From: Sphingobacteriaceae bacterium
GTDB taxonomy: Bacteria > Bacteroidota > Bacteroidia > B-17B0 > Aurantibacillaceae
NCBI GenBank assembly: GCA_013823565.1
Contig: PNMI01000002.1
Coordinates: 1-64,000, forward strand
Reading direction: 5' to 3'
DNA: 64,000 nucleotides
In this document: positions 21,055-31,040 of the stretch, piece by piece
Position numbering within the stretch: the stretch's first letter is position 1
Layout: each line of letters starts with the position of its first letter
The notes under the pieces: generated by a model
Database searches by the model: none
What the model was told of the DNA's origin: nothing
Seen by the model: the letters and a program-made list of their open reading frames with translations, nothing else
Program-made: the position numbers and the translations under genes

Positions 21055-21739
21055 CTTGTGCTTTTTTATAATCTTCGGGTATACCAATATCTATGAAGTA
21101 GCCATTATATTCGAATCCGAAAATATAAAGTTCCTTAATTCTTTTTTCGTAAAAATCTTTTTCTATCGAGAATACAGAGTCTGCTTCTGTTTTACTAAGA
21201 TATGTTTCTCTATTTAAAATATAAACACCCCCATTGATTAAACCTTCACGCTCAATACTATCTTTTTCTTTAAAGGCATCAATCATATTTGAAGCCCCTA
21301 ATTGAATTGTTCCGTATCTAGCAGCATTATCTACTTTCCTCAAAGCTAAAGTACAATCCGCTTGTTTTGAAACATGATTACTATAGTGTATATTAATATC
21401 TACATCAAAAAAAGAATCCCCATTCAAAACTAAAATATCTTGAGTTGTGCATTTAGTCATAGCTAAGCGAATGCCACCACCTGTTCCTAAAGGCGTTTCT
21501 TCTTTAGCATAGGAAATTTTAATTCCATTAAACTCATCTTTATAATAATCAAGGATTTTATCAGCCAGATAACCAGTTGATAAAACAACATGTTGTATTT
21601 GATAATGTTTCAAATAATCAAATACATAATTTAAAAACGGAATACTATTTATTGGTGCCATAGGTTTAGGTACATCATTTACAACTGTTTGTAAACGAGT
21701 GCCAAATCCTCCAGCTAATATAATTGCTTCTTTAAGCAA
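21026..21739 (-). CDS. hddC: Sugar nucleotidyltransferase, D-glycero-D-manno-heptose 1-phosphate guanylyltransferase-like
   Basis: EAIILAGGFGTRLQTVVNDVPKPMAPINSIPFLNYVFDYL; neighbours gmhA and gmhB. Confidence 0.8.
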   Translation of the reverse strand: MLKEAIILAGGFGTRLQTVVNDVPKPMAPINSIPFLNYVFDYLKHYQIQHVVLSTGYLADKILDYYKDEFNGIKISYAKEETPLGTGGGIRLAMTKCTTQDILVLNGDSFFDVDINIHYSNHVSKQADCTLALRKVDNAARYGTIQLGASNMIDAFKEKDSIEREGLINGGVYILNRETYLSKTEADSVFSIEKDFYEKRIKELYIFGFEYNGYFIDIGIPEDYKKAQDDFKGFKYR

Positions 21740-21744
21740 AAGAG

Positions 21745-22326
21745 TTATTTTTTAGGAAATAAAGCGATTTCAACTAACTCGCAAATCGTATGTCCTAAAA
21801 TCATATGACATTCTTGAATACGAGGTGTATCTTTTGAAGGAATATTAACTAAATACTTAGCGCAATCTTTCATTTTACCACCCGTTTCGCCAGTAAAAGC
21901 AATTGTAATCATACCTATTTCGTTAGCCACTTCTAATGCTTTGATGACATTCACTGAATTACCGCTAGTAGATAATCCAATTAACATGTCACCTTTACGT
22001 CCCATTGCCTTTGTTAAACGACTATAAATCACATCATAACTATAATCATTCGCTACTGCCGTTGTGTAACTTGTATTTACATGCAATGCTTCGCTAAACA
22101 AAGGAGGTCTGTCGTAATAAAAACGTCCGCTTAACTCAGCCGCTAAATGTTGTGAATCAGCAGCAGAACCGCCATTACCTGCCCATAATACTTTACCATC
22201 ATGTTTATAACAAGCTACTATTTCGTTTACAATTGATTGAACTGTATTAAGAATAGCATCATTTGATAATAAAGATGTTTTTAAATCTATAGACGCTTGT
22301 ATGCGTGATTTTATGTCTTGTACCAT
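21745..22326 (-). CDS. gmhA: SIS-domain phosphoheptose isomerase
   Basis: GNGGSAADSQHLAAELSGRFYYDRPPL; GLSTSGNSVNVIKALEVA; IQECHMILGHTICELVE. Confidence 0.93.
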   Translation of the reverse strand: MVQDIKSRIQASIDLKTSLLSNDAILNTVQSIVNEIVACYKHDGKVLWAGNGGSAADSQHLAAELSGRFYYDRPPLFSEALHVNTSYTTAVANDYSYDVIYSRLTKAMGRKGDMLIGLSTSGNSVNVIKALEVANEIGMITIAFTGETGGKMKDCAKYLVNIPSKDTPRIQECHMILGHTICELVEIALFPKK

Positions 22327-22380
22327 GTTTATATTTTATTTCTTAGGCTCTGCTAAAATTAGGAATAACAATTGTATTTA

Positions 22381-24249
22381 TCAAAATTGATTTTTATTAA
22401 TTCTATGTGAAAAAACCTGAATATGGGCTTTTAAATAATTGGTCAATCTGTCAATCTTTGGTTTATTGACATCATCTAAAAGTAAATATGTAAAGGTTCT
22501 ATTTTCATTGTATTCTATAAATCCAAATACTTTTTGAGTATTGTTATTATACTCTAATATATATGGATAATCAAAAATTCTAAATATGCCGTTACCCCCA
22601 TAAATTACACTAGGATTTTGCGAAGAAAGTGCCGACTTACCCAAACTGTCAAAAGGTTTATTATATCCTAAATAATCAAGAATCGTGGGATACATATCAA
22701 TTTGGGAAATGGACTGATTTTGAACTTTATTAAAAGCTGTATCTCCAACAGCAATAAAAGATATAGGAACCGAAAAAGCATTAATTGGATTGGGTTGTAA
22801 ATATCCTAATCCATCCGATGTATGGTCAGCACAAATAGCCACAATTGAATTTTTAAACCAAGGCTCGTTTTTAACTTTACTAAAAAATAATTGCAAAGAT
22901 AAATCTGTATACTTTATACTTTTTTTAATAGGATCTTTTATTGTATCCAACATAGTTTTGTATGGTTCTGGAACAGGGAATGGGTGATGAAGCGACAAGG
23001 TTAATAACGAAGCGCAAAATGGCTGTGGTAATGTTTTAAGCTTACCTGCCGCATAAGATAAAAACAAGTGATCATCAACACCCCAACCACTGTTTTCGTA
23101 ATGACTATCATAATCTTCTTGATCGAAATAATTTTTAGTAAAATTAATATTCATGAAGTTTTCAAACCCAAAAGTGGTTTTTAATCCCCCATAAAAAAAA
23201 GCCGTGTGATACCCTTCTTTTTCTAATAAGTAAGAAATAGCATGAACATTATTATTGTTGTAGATAGAATAACAATAATTTTTTTCCATAAAAGATGGGA
23301 TTCCTGATAATACAGATGGCAAAACATCAATAGTAGATTTACCATTTGCCACACCATATTTATAGGTTCTAGCATTTAATAATAAAGAATCCATAAATGG
23401 AGTATATGGCTTCATTGCTGGATTTAGCATCCCCACACGCTCTGTACAAAAACTTTCTAGAATGATAAATAAAATATTTTTTTTCTGAAAACTTTTGGAT
23501 TCAAATTGCTTTTCAAAGCCTATTATTTTCTCTGCCTCTGCTTCATCAAAATAGTTTTCTGTTTTAATACCTTTATTATCTAATGTATGTAAAAATTGAA
23601 AAGCTGTATTACTAGCTAACCACTGTAATTTAGGCTCTACCATTGCAGGGATATCAAAGGGAGTTACTGGTCTTTTATTTATTCCTCCACGAGCTACAAC
23701 TGTAAAAAAAACAATAACAAATAAAACGTTTACTGTTCTTAATTTAAAATTTTGTGACGTGTTTTTAAAATTATCTAATTGTTTTTTAAACACCCAAATA
23801 GCAAAAAACAAATAAGCTATTAACAGTGCTACTAAATACCAATACGAAGCTAAGTATCCTTCTAACAAAGCTGGAACCTCTGGTAAAACATCTAATAATT
23901 CAGCGCCGATTCTCTTTTTAGTAATTGGAAAATAGCCTATATCAACTAAATTTAAAAGAGTAGCAAAGGTAAAGCCTACACAAAACCAAACTAGTGCAAC
24001 TGTCTTAATTATTTTATTTTCAACATTGAAAAAAAGTAACACTAACCAAGTTGGCAATAAATAAATTACAATTACAACACCATCTGTTAGTATTCCTGTT
24101 AAAAATGCTTTGAATAGATTTAGAAAAGCATCATCTTGAAATTCATTTAAAAATGACAAAAAGAAAAGTAAACGTTGAGAAAATAAAAAAATCAAGCATA
24201 TTCCTAAAAGTTTAAGTAAGAATAAAGCCTTATGAAATTGTTCTCTCAT
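22381..24249 (-). CDS. LTA synthase-like membrane sulfatase / phosphoglycerol transferase family
   Basis: Multiple N-terminal TM helices then ILFIILESFCTERVGMLNPAMKPYTPFMDSLLLNA...GKSTIDVLPSVLSGIP...FYGG...LSLHHPFPVP...VAICADHTSD. Confidence 0.9.
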   Translation of the reverse strand: MREQFHKALFLLKLLGICLIFLFSQRLLFFLSFLNEFQDDAFLNLFKAFLTGILTDGVVIVIYLLPTWLVLLFFNVENKIIKTVALVWFCVGFTFATLLNLVDIGYFPITKKRIGAELLDVLPEVPALLEGYLASYWYLVALLIAYLFFAIWVFKKQLDNFKNTSQNFKLRTVNVLFVIVFFTVVARGGINKRPVTPFDIPAMVEPKLQWLASNTAFQFLHTLDNKGIKTENYFDEAEAEKIIGFEKQFESKSFQKKNILFIILESFCTERVGMLNPAMKPYTPFMDSLLLNARTYKYGVANGKSTIDVLPSVLSGIPSFMEKNYCYSIYNNNNVHAISYLLEKEGYHTAFFYGGLKTTFGFENFMNINFTKNYFDQEDYDSHYENSGWGVDDHLFLSYAAGKLKTLPQPFCASLLTLSLHHPFPVPEPYKTMLDTIKDPIKKSIKYTDLSLQLFFSKVKNEPWFKNSIVAICADHTSDGLGYLQPNPINAFSVPISFIAVGDTAFNKVQNQSISQIDMYPTILDYLGYNKPFDSLGKSALSSQNPSVIYGGNGIFRIFDYPYILEYNNNTQKVFGFIEYNENRTFTYLLLDDVNKPKIDRLTNYLKAHIQVFSHRINKNQF

Positions 24250-24252
24250 TTT

Positions 24253-25128
24253 TTAAAAAAATAGTATATCAAAAGAGCAATTAAAGTAGCATTCTGATTC
24301 TACTTTAATAATTCCTATTTTTGATTCAAAATTTCCATCAGCATGTTCATTATCTGCTATTCCGTACCAAGGCTCCAGACAAACAAATTGACCTGTTCCT
24401 TTTTTTGACCAGATACCATAATATGGCCAATCCTTGGAGATTAATGAAACACCATGTTTTGATTTTTTAGAAACCAATTTTACTTCATCTATTTGAGCAT
24501 TCATACAGACTAAAGCGTCGTTATTAAATAATTCTTTAGAAACATTTAATCTATTATTCTCTAATACAACTTGCTGAGTTTGCTCTGTAATCAAACCATC
24601 ATTTAATGCATTAATCACTATACTTTTGTTATTTGGAAAATATAATTCGTAATCATTAAAAGATTCGTTTTGTTGCAAAGGACAATTAAATGCAGGATGC
24701 GCACCAATTGAAAAATATAAATCTTTACTATCTGGATTAAACACGGAATAACTGACTTCTATTTTATTATCAGTTAATTGATAACCAATTTGTAAACTAA
24801 AATGAAAAGGGAATTTCTCAAGAGTAGACTCATTTGCTGTGAATTCAAATAATATAAAATCTGATCTTTCTTCTATACAGATAAATTCATTATCTCTAGC
24901 AAAACCATGCTGTGGTAATTCGTACTCTTTTGACTGATAGGTATATTTCCCATTCTTTAACTTACCTACAATAGGAAACAAATTTGGCGCATGCCTTGCC
25001 CACACTTTTTCATTAGCTTGCCAAATGTATTCTATTTGGGATTCGTTTGAAATTACCGAACACAATTCGGCACCATACGAATTAACTTTAATACTTAATA
25101 CCTTATTTTGTAATTGAAATACTGCCAT
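24253..25128 (-). CDS. Aldose 1-epimerase family protein
   Basis: NSYGAELCSVISNESQIEYIWQANEKVWARHAPNLFPIVGKLKNGKY...LPQHGFARD...GAHPAFNCPL. Confidence 0.92.
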   Translation of the reverse strand: MAVFQLQNKVLSIKVNSYGAELCSVISNESQIEYIWQANEKVWARHAPNLFPIVGKLKNGKYTYQSKEYELPQHGFARDNEFICIEERSDFILFEFTANESTLEKFPFHFSLQIGYQLTDNKIEVSYSVFNPDSKDLYFSIGAHPAFNCPLQQNESFNDYELYFPNNKSIVINALNDGLITEQTQQVVLENNRLNVSKELFNNDALVCMNAQIDEVKLVSKKSKHGVSLISKDWPYYGIWSKKGTGQFVCLEPWYGIADNEHADGNFESKIGIIKVESECYFNCSFDILFF

Positions 25129-25403
25129 TACAACGACATCACTCCTTCTATTTCTGCTGCTTTCTCATAAATAGAAATAATTTCATCAACATTCATCACC
25201 ACTTGTTTCACGGTAATACTGATAAAATTCCCCTTAGCAGATTGTTTTTGAATAATCTCAGCGTCGTTATCAAAAATCACTTCCACTAAAGCCATTGTTT
25301 TATTATCGGCTTTGATAATAAATTTAAACATGTAGACATAAGGAAATGATTTTATACTTTCCTCTAATTTTTTTCTCAACTCATCAAATGTACCTGGTGT
25401 CAT
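25128..25403 (-). CDS. DUF493 family protein
   Basis: FPYVYMFKFIIKADNKTMALVEVIFDNDAEIIQKQSAKGNFISITVKQVVMNVDEIISIYEKAAEIEGVMSL. Confidence 0.85.
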   Translation of the reverse strand: MTPGTFDELRKKLEESIKSFPYVYMFKFIIKADNKTMALVEVIFDNDAEIIQKQSAKGNFISITVKQVVMNVDEIISIYEKAAEIEGVMSL

Positions 25404-26044
25404 TATTTATTAAAATAGTGATTATAAATTAATATTAATCCGAATATAATTAAAGCAACTCCTGTAATATAATTAACGATAGTCATAATTCTATTCGTTA
25501 AATAGTTCTTAATCTTTCCTGCTAGTTTCACTTTAAACAATTCTACAAATAAAACTGCTACTAAAACTATACTAAAGAATAAAAGCATTTTAACCATAGA
25601 ATAGTCAAAGGTTTTACTAATAGCCGTTACGTTTGCTAACCAAAGCAGCCATACCGTTGGATTAAATAAATTTAAAAAGAATCCTTTAAAAAACATTAAT
25701 CTAGGGCTAGGTAATTTGTTCTCTATATCAATCACATCATCTGTCTTCACTGGAATTTTCTTAAAAAAGAAAGCTCCAAAAACAATTAAAATAATACCAC
25801 CAATGATTGCAAAAAATGTTTGTGTTTTTTCGGAGTGTAATAGATTGGCCATACCAAAATGAACTAACACACACACTAGTAAACACAAAAAGAAATCGCT
25901 CATTACCACACCGATTGCTAAAAAAGATCCCGTACGATAACCAAACTTAATTCCAGTATTAATCAATGCAAAAAATGCAGGACCAAACGAAAACGTAAGT
26001 AATAGAATAATAACTATTGCCTGATATGTTAAACTTAAAATCAA
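25403..26044 (-). CDS. LysE family translocator
   Basis: FSFGPAFFALINTGIKFGYRTGSFLAIGVVMSDFFLCLLVCVL; multiple TM. Confidence 0.88.
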   Translation of the reverse strand: MILSLTYQAIVIILLLTFSFGPAFFALINTGIKFGYRTGSFLAIGVVMSDFFLCLLVCVLVHFGMANLLHSEKTQTFFAIIGGIILIVFGAFFFKKIPVKTDDVIDIENKLPSPRLMFFKGFFLNLFNPTVWLLWLANVTAISKTFDYSMVKMLLFFSIVLVAVLFVELFKVKLAGKIKNYLTNRIMTIVNYITGVALIIFGLILIYNHYFNK

Positions 26045-27579
26045 AATGAATTTTTATAATTAGCAATAAACGATTGCCATTCTTCTAACAATTTACCTTT
26101 TAATACTCTTGGAAATTTATGAGCCGAACCTAATTTACCTTTTGTTGCCATAAAATCAATAAAAGCGTCATCTGGCAACACTTTCACATACACATCTTTT
26201 AAAGCAGCTATTCTTTCCGTTCGATAATCATCATTAATTTCTTTTAAATGAAAATCTAATCTTTCTTTAATAGATTCTTCTGATACTTTTTTATTTGAGC
26301 CAACATACCATTGATGTGCAAATAAGGTTCCGTGGGGAACACCAGCTACAGCAAATTCATTTAACTCAATTTTTAAATCATCAGCCGTGAGTTTAATGGC
26401 ACGGCTCATGTTCTCTACCGATAAATGTTCGCCACATAAACTTAAATAATGTTTAGTACGACCCGTTATAACAATTTCCGCATGCTCCAGATCTGTAAAA
26501 CGAATTGTATCACCAATTAAATATCGCCATGCACCCGAACAAGACGTTAAAAGCAAGGCATAATCTTTTCCTAACTCAACATCTTTAATTGTCAAAGCTG
26601 TTGCGCCAGCTTTCATATTTCCATCCGAATCAAAATTTTCTTCATTAAAAGGAACGAACTCATAAAAAATGCCATTGTCTAACAACATGCGCATTCCTTG
26701 AGATGGATTTGGTCTTTCTTGATAAGCAATTAATCCCTCTGATGCTAAATAAGTATCTGAGAATATTAAAGGGAATGCCGTTAACTTTGCTATACTTTTT
26801 CTATAAGGTTCGATAGAAACACCAGCATGAACATAAGCTCTCAAATTTGGCCAAATATCATGAATGGTATCTACTTTATAATGTTCAATTACTCGTTCCA
26901 TTAAAATTTGAACCCAAGCTGGCACACCAACAATAACTCCAATATCCCAATCCTTTGCGTTTTTTACAATCTCAGCTAATTTAGTTTCCCAATCTCTATA
27001 TTTAGAAATTGTTTTTCCTGGCTTATAAAAATGTTGAAACCAAACGGGAATATTAGCCGCTGTAATACCGCTCAAATCACCAGAATAATGACTTCCATTA
27101 AAATCTAACAATGTACTTCCACCAATCATGAGCATTCCTTTAGAAAAATGTTCTTTTGGAAAATCATAATTAGCTTGTGCAACCAATTGTCTTATACTTC
27201 CTCTTTTAAATGCCTTCAACATTTCTTTAGTAACAGGAATATATTTACTGGCTGCTTCAGAAGTACCAGAGCTTAATGCGAAATATTTTATATGATTTGG
27301 CCAACAAACATAAGGTTCTCCTTTATGAGCTCTATACCACCACTCTTTGTAAATGCTACTATAGTCGTACATTTTTACTGTAGCCTGAAATCCTTCGATA
27401 GGATTTTTTTGCTGCAATAATTTTGTAAAATGAAAGTGTTCACCAAAAGCTGTATGCTCCGCTTTTGTCATCAGTTTTTTTAAAACCTTTATTTGCTGAG
27501 CATAATAGTTAGTTTTTTTAGGAATTTTATTTCCCAATTTAACTGCACCTTTTAATATAGAATCAATTATAGTAGCCAT
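26041..27579 (-). CDS. GH3 auxin-responsive promoter family protein (acyl-adenylating superfamily)
   Basis: FALSSGTSEAASKYIPVTKEMLKAF; SDTYLASEGLIAYQ; GAWRYLIGDTIRFTDLEHAEIVITGRTKHYLSLCGEHLSVENM. Confidence 0.92.
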   Translation of the reverse strand: MATIIDSILKGAVKLGNKIPKKTNYYAQQIKVLKKLMTKAEHTAFGEHFHFTKLLQQKNPIEGFQATVKMYDYSSIYKEWWYRAHKGEPYVCWPNHIKYFALSSGTSEAASKYIPVTKEMLKAFKRGSIRQLVAQANYDFPKEHFSKGMLMIGGSTLLDFNGSHYSGDLSGITAANIPVWFQHFYKPGKTISKYRDWETKLAEIVKNAKDWDIGVIVGVPAWVQILMERVIEHYKVDTIHDIWPNLRAYVHAGVSIEPYRKSIAKLTAFPLIFSDTYLASEGLIAYQERPNPSQGMRMLLDNGIFYEFVPFNEENFDSDGNMKAGATALTIKDVELGKDYALLLTSCSGAWRYLIGDTIRFTDLEHAEIVITGRTKHYLSLCGEHLSVENMSRAIKLTADDLKIELNEFAVAGVPHGTLFAHQWYVGSNKKVSEESIKERLDFHLKEINDDYRTERIAALKDVYVKVLPDDAFIDFMATKGKLGSAHKFPRVLKGKLLEEWQSFIANYKNSF

Positions 27580-27589
27580 TTTATTAATT

Positions 27590-27621
27590 AGTCAATTCGA
27601 CAATGTGTCAATTTGAAAATG
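27590..27621. repeat. Short intergenic repeat-like element
   Basis: tagtcaattcgacaatgtgtcaatttgaaaatg; resembles dispersed Bacteroidota intergenic repeats; only one copy in this window. Confidence 0.3.
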
Positions 27622-27627
27622 AAAATA

Positions 27628-28734
27628 TTATTTTAAATAACGAAAATCTTGATTGTTTTTAATATTTTTAAGAGAGGCAATGATTAATTTAATCACATTC
27701 TCAACATCATCTTTATGAACGCTTTCAACAGTTGTATGCATATAACGTAAAGGCAACGAAATTAATGCAGATGGCACACCATCATTACTAAATGCAATAG
27801 CATCTGTATCTGTACCTGTTACTCTGCTTGCTGCCTGACGTTGGAAATCAATTTTGTTTTTTGTCGCCGCATCAATAATTACTTTTAATAAATTATTATG
27901 AACTGCAGGACCGTATGATAAAACAGGACCTTTGCCACAAGCTAAATCGCCACTAGTAATTTTATTCATCATAGGCGTTTGTGTATCATGACACACATCT
28001 GTAACAATAGCAGCATTTGGTTTTATTTTATGAGCAATCATCGTGGCACCATTTAAACCAACTTCTTCTTGCACAGCATTTACAATATATAAACCGAAAG
28101 GTAATTTCGTTTTACTTTCTTTTAATAAACGAGCGACTTCAGCAATCATAAAACCACCTACTCTATTATCCAAAGCTCTACCAACAAAATAACGATCATT
28201 CAAAACCATAAACTCATCATCGTATGTTACGACACATCCAACATGAACACCAAGCTCTTCCACTTCTTTATCGCTTTTGCAACCTAAGTCTAAGAAAATA
28301 TTTTTTAAAGTAGGCGTTTCTTCTTTAGCAGCATCACGCACATGAATGGCAGGCCATCCGAAAACTCCTTTTACAATCCCTTTATCCGTAAAAATATTGA
28401 CGCGTTTAGATGGTGCAATTTGATGATCACTTCCTCCATTGCGACGCAAATAAATAAATCCATCTTTGGTAATATAATGCACAAACCAAGAAATTTCATC
28501 AGCATGTGCTTCAATAATTACTTTGTATGGAGCATCTGGATTTACAATTCCAACTACTGTTCCATAATTATCTACGTAATGTTCATCAATATATGGCTTA
28601 ATATAATTTAACCACATTTTCTGCCCTGCACTTTCAAAACCAGTTGGTGAAGGATTATTTAAATAGTCTTTTAAAAACGTTAAAGAATTTTGAGTAAAAA
28701 TGCTTTTCTCTTTTTTAGCTGATTTCTTTGCCAT
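27628..28734 (-). CDS. M42 family metallopeptidase (glutamyl aminopeptidase-like)
   Basis: VIIEAHADEISWFVHYI; GRALDNRVGGFMI; VNAVQEEVGLNGA; TDVCHDTQTP; RVTGTDTDAIAFSNDGVPSALISLPLRYMHT. Confidence 0.95.
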   Translation of the reverse strand: MAKKSAKKEKSIFTQNSLTFLKDYLNNPSPTGFESAGQKMWLNYIKPYIDEHYVDNYGTVVGIVNPDAPYKVIIEAHADEISWFVHYITKDGFIYLRRNGGSDHQIAPSKRVNIFTDKGIVKGVFGWPAIHVRDAAKEETPTLKNIFLDLGCKSDKEVEELGVHVGCVVTYDDEFMVLNDRYFVGRALDNRVGGFMIAEVARLLKESKTKLPFGLYIVNAVQEEVGLNGATMIAHKIKPNAAIVTDVCHDTQTPMMNKITSGDLACGKGPVLSYGPAVHNNLLKVIIDAATKNKIDFQRQAASRVTGTDTDAIAFSNDGVPSALISLPLRYMHTTVESVHKDDVENVIKLIIASLKNIKNNQDFRYLK

Positions 28735-28865
28735 ATCTTGAATTTATATAGGTTTTAAATATATTAAAAATTGGGGATTTTTGAGGATTTTTTTTGAACT
28801 ATTTTAGATAAAAGATAGCTGAGAAATATCATTATTTATTTGAATAAACCTATATTTGAAAACTG

Positions 28866-29339
28866 ATGAATAGCGATGTAATTGAAATATATACAGATGG
28901 CGCCTGTAGCGGTAATCCTGGGCCTGGCGGACTTGGTATTGTCATGAAATATAAAGACCAACGCAAAGAATTAGCATATGGATTTAAACTTACTACAAAT
29001 AATAGAATGGAATTGATTGCCATTATTGTAGCGCTTGAATCCTTAAAAAAAGAAAACTCAAATGTGGTAGTTTATTCCGATTCAAAATATGTTGTTGATT
29101 CCATTAACTTAGGTTGGGTATATAGTTGGGTAAAAAAAGGTTTTAAGGACAAAGCTAATCCCGATTTATGGAAACGTTTTTTAGAGATTCAAAAAAAACA
29201 TAACATTAAATTTGTGTGGGTAAAAGGTCATGCCTCTAATAAAGAGAATAACCGATGCGATGAACTAGCAGTAGCAGCAAGCAAAAGCAAACATTTGTTG
29301 ATTGATGAAGGTTATGAGTTGAGTAAAAAATTAAAATAG
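28866..29339 (+). CDS. rnhA: Ribonuclease HI
   Basis: EIYTDGACSGNPGPGGLGIVM; TTNNRMELIAIIVALESL; VYSDSKYVVD; WVKGHASNKENNRCDELA. Confidence 0.97.
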   Translation: MNSDVIEIYTDGACSGNPGPGGLGIVMKYKDQRKELAYGFKLTTNNRMELIAIIVALESLKKENSNVVVYSDSKYVVDSINLGWVYSWVKKGFKDKANPDLWKRFLEIQKKHNIKFVWVKGHASNKENNRCDELAVAASKSKHLLIDEGYELSKKLK

Positions 29340-29371
29340 ACCTTTCAGGTTTTAAAAACCTGTAAGGTCTT
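29338..29371. terminator. Convergent-gene inverted repeat, terminator-like
   Basis: gacctttcaggttttaaaaacctgtaaggtc: near-perfect stem between convergent rnhA and ORF6N gene. Confidence 0.65.
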
Positions 29372-29925
29372 TATGGCATTTTATACCCAATTTTATTTCT
29401 CTCTTCCGTAACCCTAGAGCGTGATTCTTTTTTCTCTAGCAACTCATCTAAATACCTAAAAACAATCTCCATATTTTTATCCTGATTATCGAGTTTGTTT
29501 TTGATTTTTTCAATATCTAAACGTAAATCCGTGTTATCTGCTAGCATTTGACGAATTCTAGTAAAAATTCTCATGATTTGAATATTAACTGCAATAGCTC
29601 TATCGCTATTTAAAATTCCCGATAACATAGCTACACCTTGCTCTGTAAAGACAAAGGGTAATGCACTGATGTTTCTTTTAATCCCTGATCCGGTCACAAT
29701 CTGTGACCGCATGAACTCCCACTCTTCCTTAGTCAATTGAAACATAAAATCTTCAGGAAACCGTTTCAAATTCCTTTTAACTTGTTGGTTTAATACTTTA
29801 GTTTCAACCTGATAAAGTTCCGCTAAATCACTGTCTAGCATTACTTTTTGATTTCGAATAAGATAAATCTTATTCATTACTAATTCATCTGGAATGGTTA
29901 ATGTATTTTCTTTTTTACTCATCAT
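29371..29925 (-). CDS. ORF6N domain-containing protein
   Basis: NKIYLIRNQKVMLDSDLAELYQVETKVLNQQVKRNLKRFPEDFMFQLTKEEW...FVFTEQGVAMLSGILNSDRAIAVNIQIMRIF. Confidence 0.93.
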   Translation of the reverse strand: MMSKKENTLTIPDELVMNKIYLIRNQKVMLDSDLAELYQVETKVLNQQVKRNLKRFPEDFMFQLTKEEWEFMRSQIVTGSGIKRNISALPFVFTEQGVAMLSGILNSDRAIAVNIQIMRIFTRIRQMLADNTDLRLDIEKIKNKLDNQDKNMEIVFRYLDELLEKKESRSRVTEERNKIGYKMP

Positions 29926-29982
29926 AATTATCCTCTCTACAAAATATATTGCAAGATTAAATAATTTAAGAATAGAGTTTTG

Positions 29983-30381
29983 CTATGAATTGTAGCATTT
30001 TGAGGCAAACGCAATGATATTTCCGTCAAAATCAGCAACATAACCAACGGTATCTCCCCAATCTCGTGGCTGAATTTCACTAACTTTTTTTGCACCTAAT
30101 TCAATCGCTAATTCAAACAGTTCTTCCATTTGTTCAGACACTAAATACAATTCGCATCTTGGAATACCATTAGCAGTAATAGGTTGAGGCATCACAGGAC
30201 TAATAATTTTTGCAATTCCATTCTCAGGCATTAAGCCTAATTTAAAATTATCGGCAAGTGTAAACTCTGTCATGCCAGGAACATGTAAACTAGGATCTTC
30301 TTTTAAAATAGCAGAATAAAAATCTTTGCTTTTTTCTTGGTTAGAGACATATAATATGATTTCAAAAAGACTAAAAATCAT
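29983..30381 (-). CDS. VOC family (glyoxalase/bleomycin resistance-like) protein
   Basis: EIILYVSNQEKSKDFYSAILKEDPSLHVPGMTEFTL...DWGDTVGYVADFDGNIIAFA. Confidence 0.88.
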   Translation of the reverse strand: MIFSLFEIILYVSNQEKSKDFYSAILKEDPSLHVPGMTEFTLADNFKLGLMPENGIAKIISPVMPQPITANGIPRCELYLVSEQMEELFELAIELGAKKVSEIQPRDWGDTVGYVADFDGNIIAFASKCYNS

Positions 30382-30392
30382 TTAATTGGAAT

Positions 30393-30920
30393 TTAAAATT
30401 TCAAAAAGCCCTCTAACTGCATATCGATTACTTTAATCGTATCAGCATCCACTAAATTACCAGCAGCATCCATTAAAGTATCTACCCTACTAATTGGTAA
30501 TTTATTATGATAGACATTGATTTTTAAATAATTCAAAATATTAGTCAAATGCTCCATTCCTCGCAAATTACCTGCTCTACCAGTTGAAACACCTACTAAA
30601 CAAGCTTTGTTTTCCATCCATAGGCGTGGAGGAATAGCATCTAAAAACACTTTTAAAATGCCTGCAAAACTGCCGTTATACTCAGGGGCAATAAATATAA
30701 ATTTAGACTGCTTGTCAACGTATGTATCTATAATTTTTTGAAATCCTTCTGAACGTTTTCCATACAAATCCGTATGCAAAACCGATTCAGGCAAATCCTT
30801 TAAGCTAAATAGCTCAACATCAACACCTTTACTTTTTAAAACTGATTTATAATAATTGGCTACTTTTTCAGTGTTACTATCAACTCTGTTAGTTGCCGAT
30901 ATGATTGTAATTGAATGCAT
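30393..30920 (-). CDS. NADPH-dependent FMN reductase family
   Basis: ITIISATNRVDSNTEKVANYY; FIFIAPEYNGSFAGILKVFLDAIP; LVGVSTGRAGNLRGMEHLTNIL. Confidence 0.9.
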   Translation of the reverse strand: MHSITIISATNRVDSNTEKVANYYKSVLKSKGVDVELFSLKDLPESVLHTDLYGKRSEGFQKIIDTYVDKQSKFIFIAPEYNGSFAGILKVFLDAIPPRLWMENKACLVGVSTGRAGNLRGMEHLTNILNYLKINVYHNKLPISRVDTLMDAAGNLVDADTIKVIDMQLEGFLKF

Positions 30921-31040
30921 TATATTATTAACATTTTGGCGAAGTTATGAATTTTACTGTTAAAAACTAAAAACAGATAAAACCCTGAAATAGTTTAAAT
31001 TTACGGGTACAATAAGTACTATTTTTTGAATTTTTAGGTA

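Noticed and set aside
28851-28858. tatatttg promoter element just upstream of rnhA
   Set aside because: Matches TAnnTTTG but lies only 7 nt from the start codon and has no suitably spaced -33 TTTG; probably chance in AT-rich DNA.
29371-30920. Prophage or defence island around the ORF6N gene
   Set aside because: Neighbours (VOC protein, FMN reductase, rnhA) are ordinary; no integrase, phage structural or nuclease genes.
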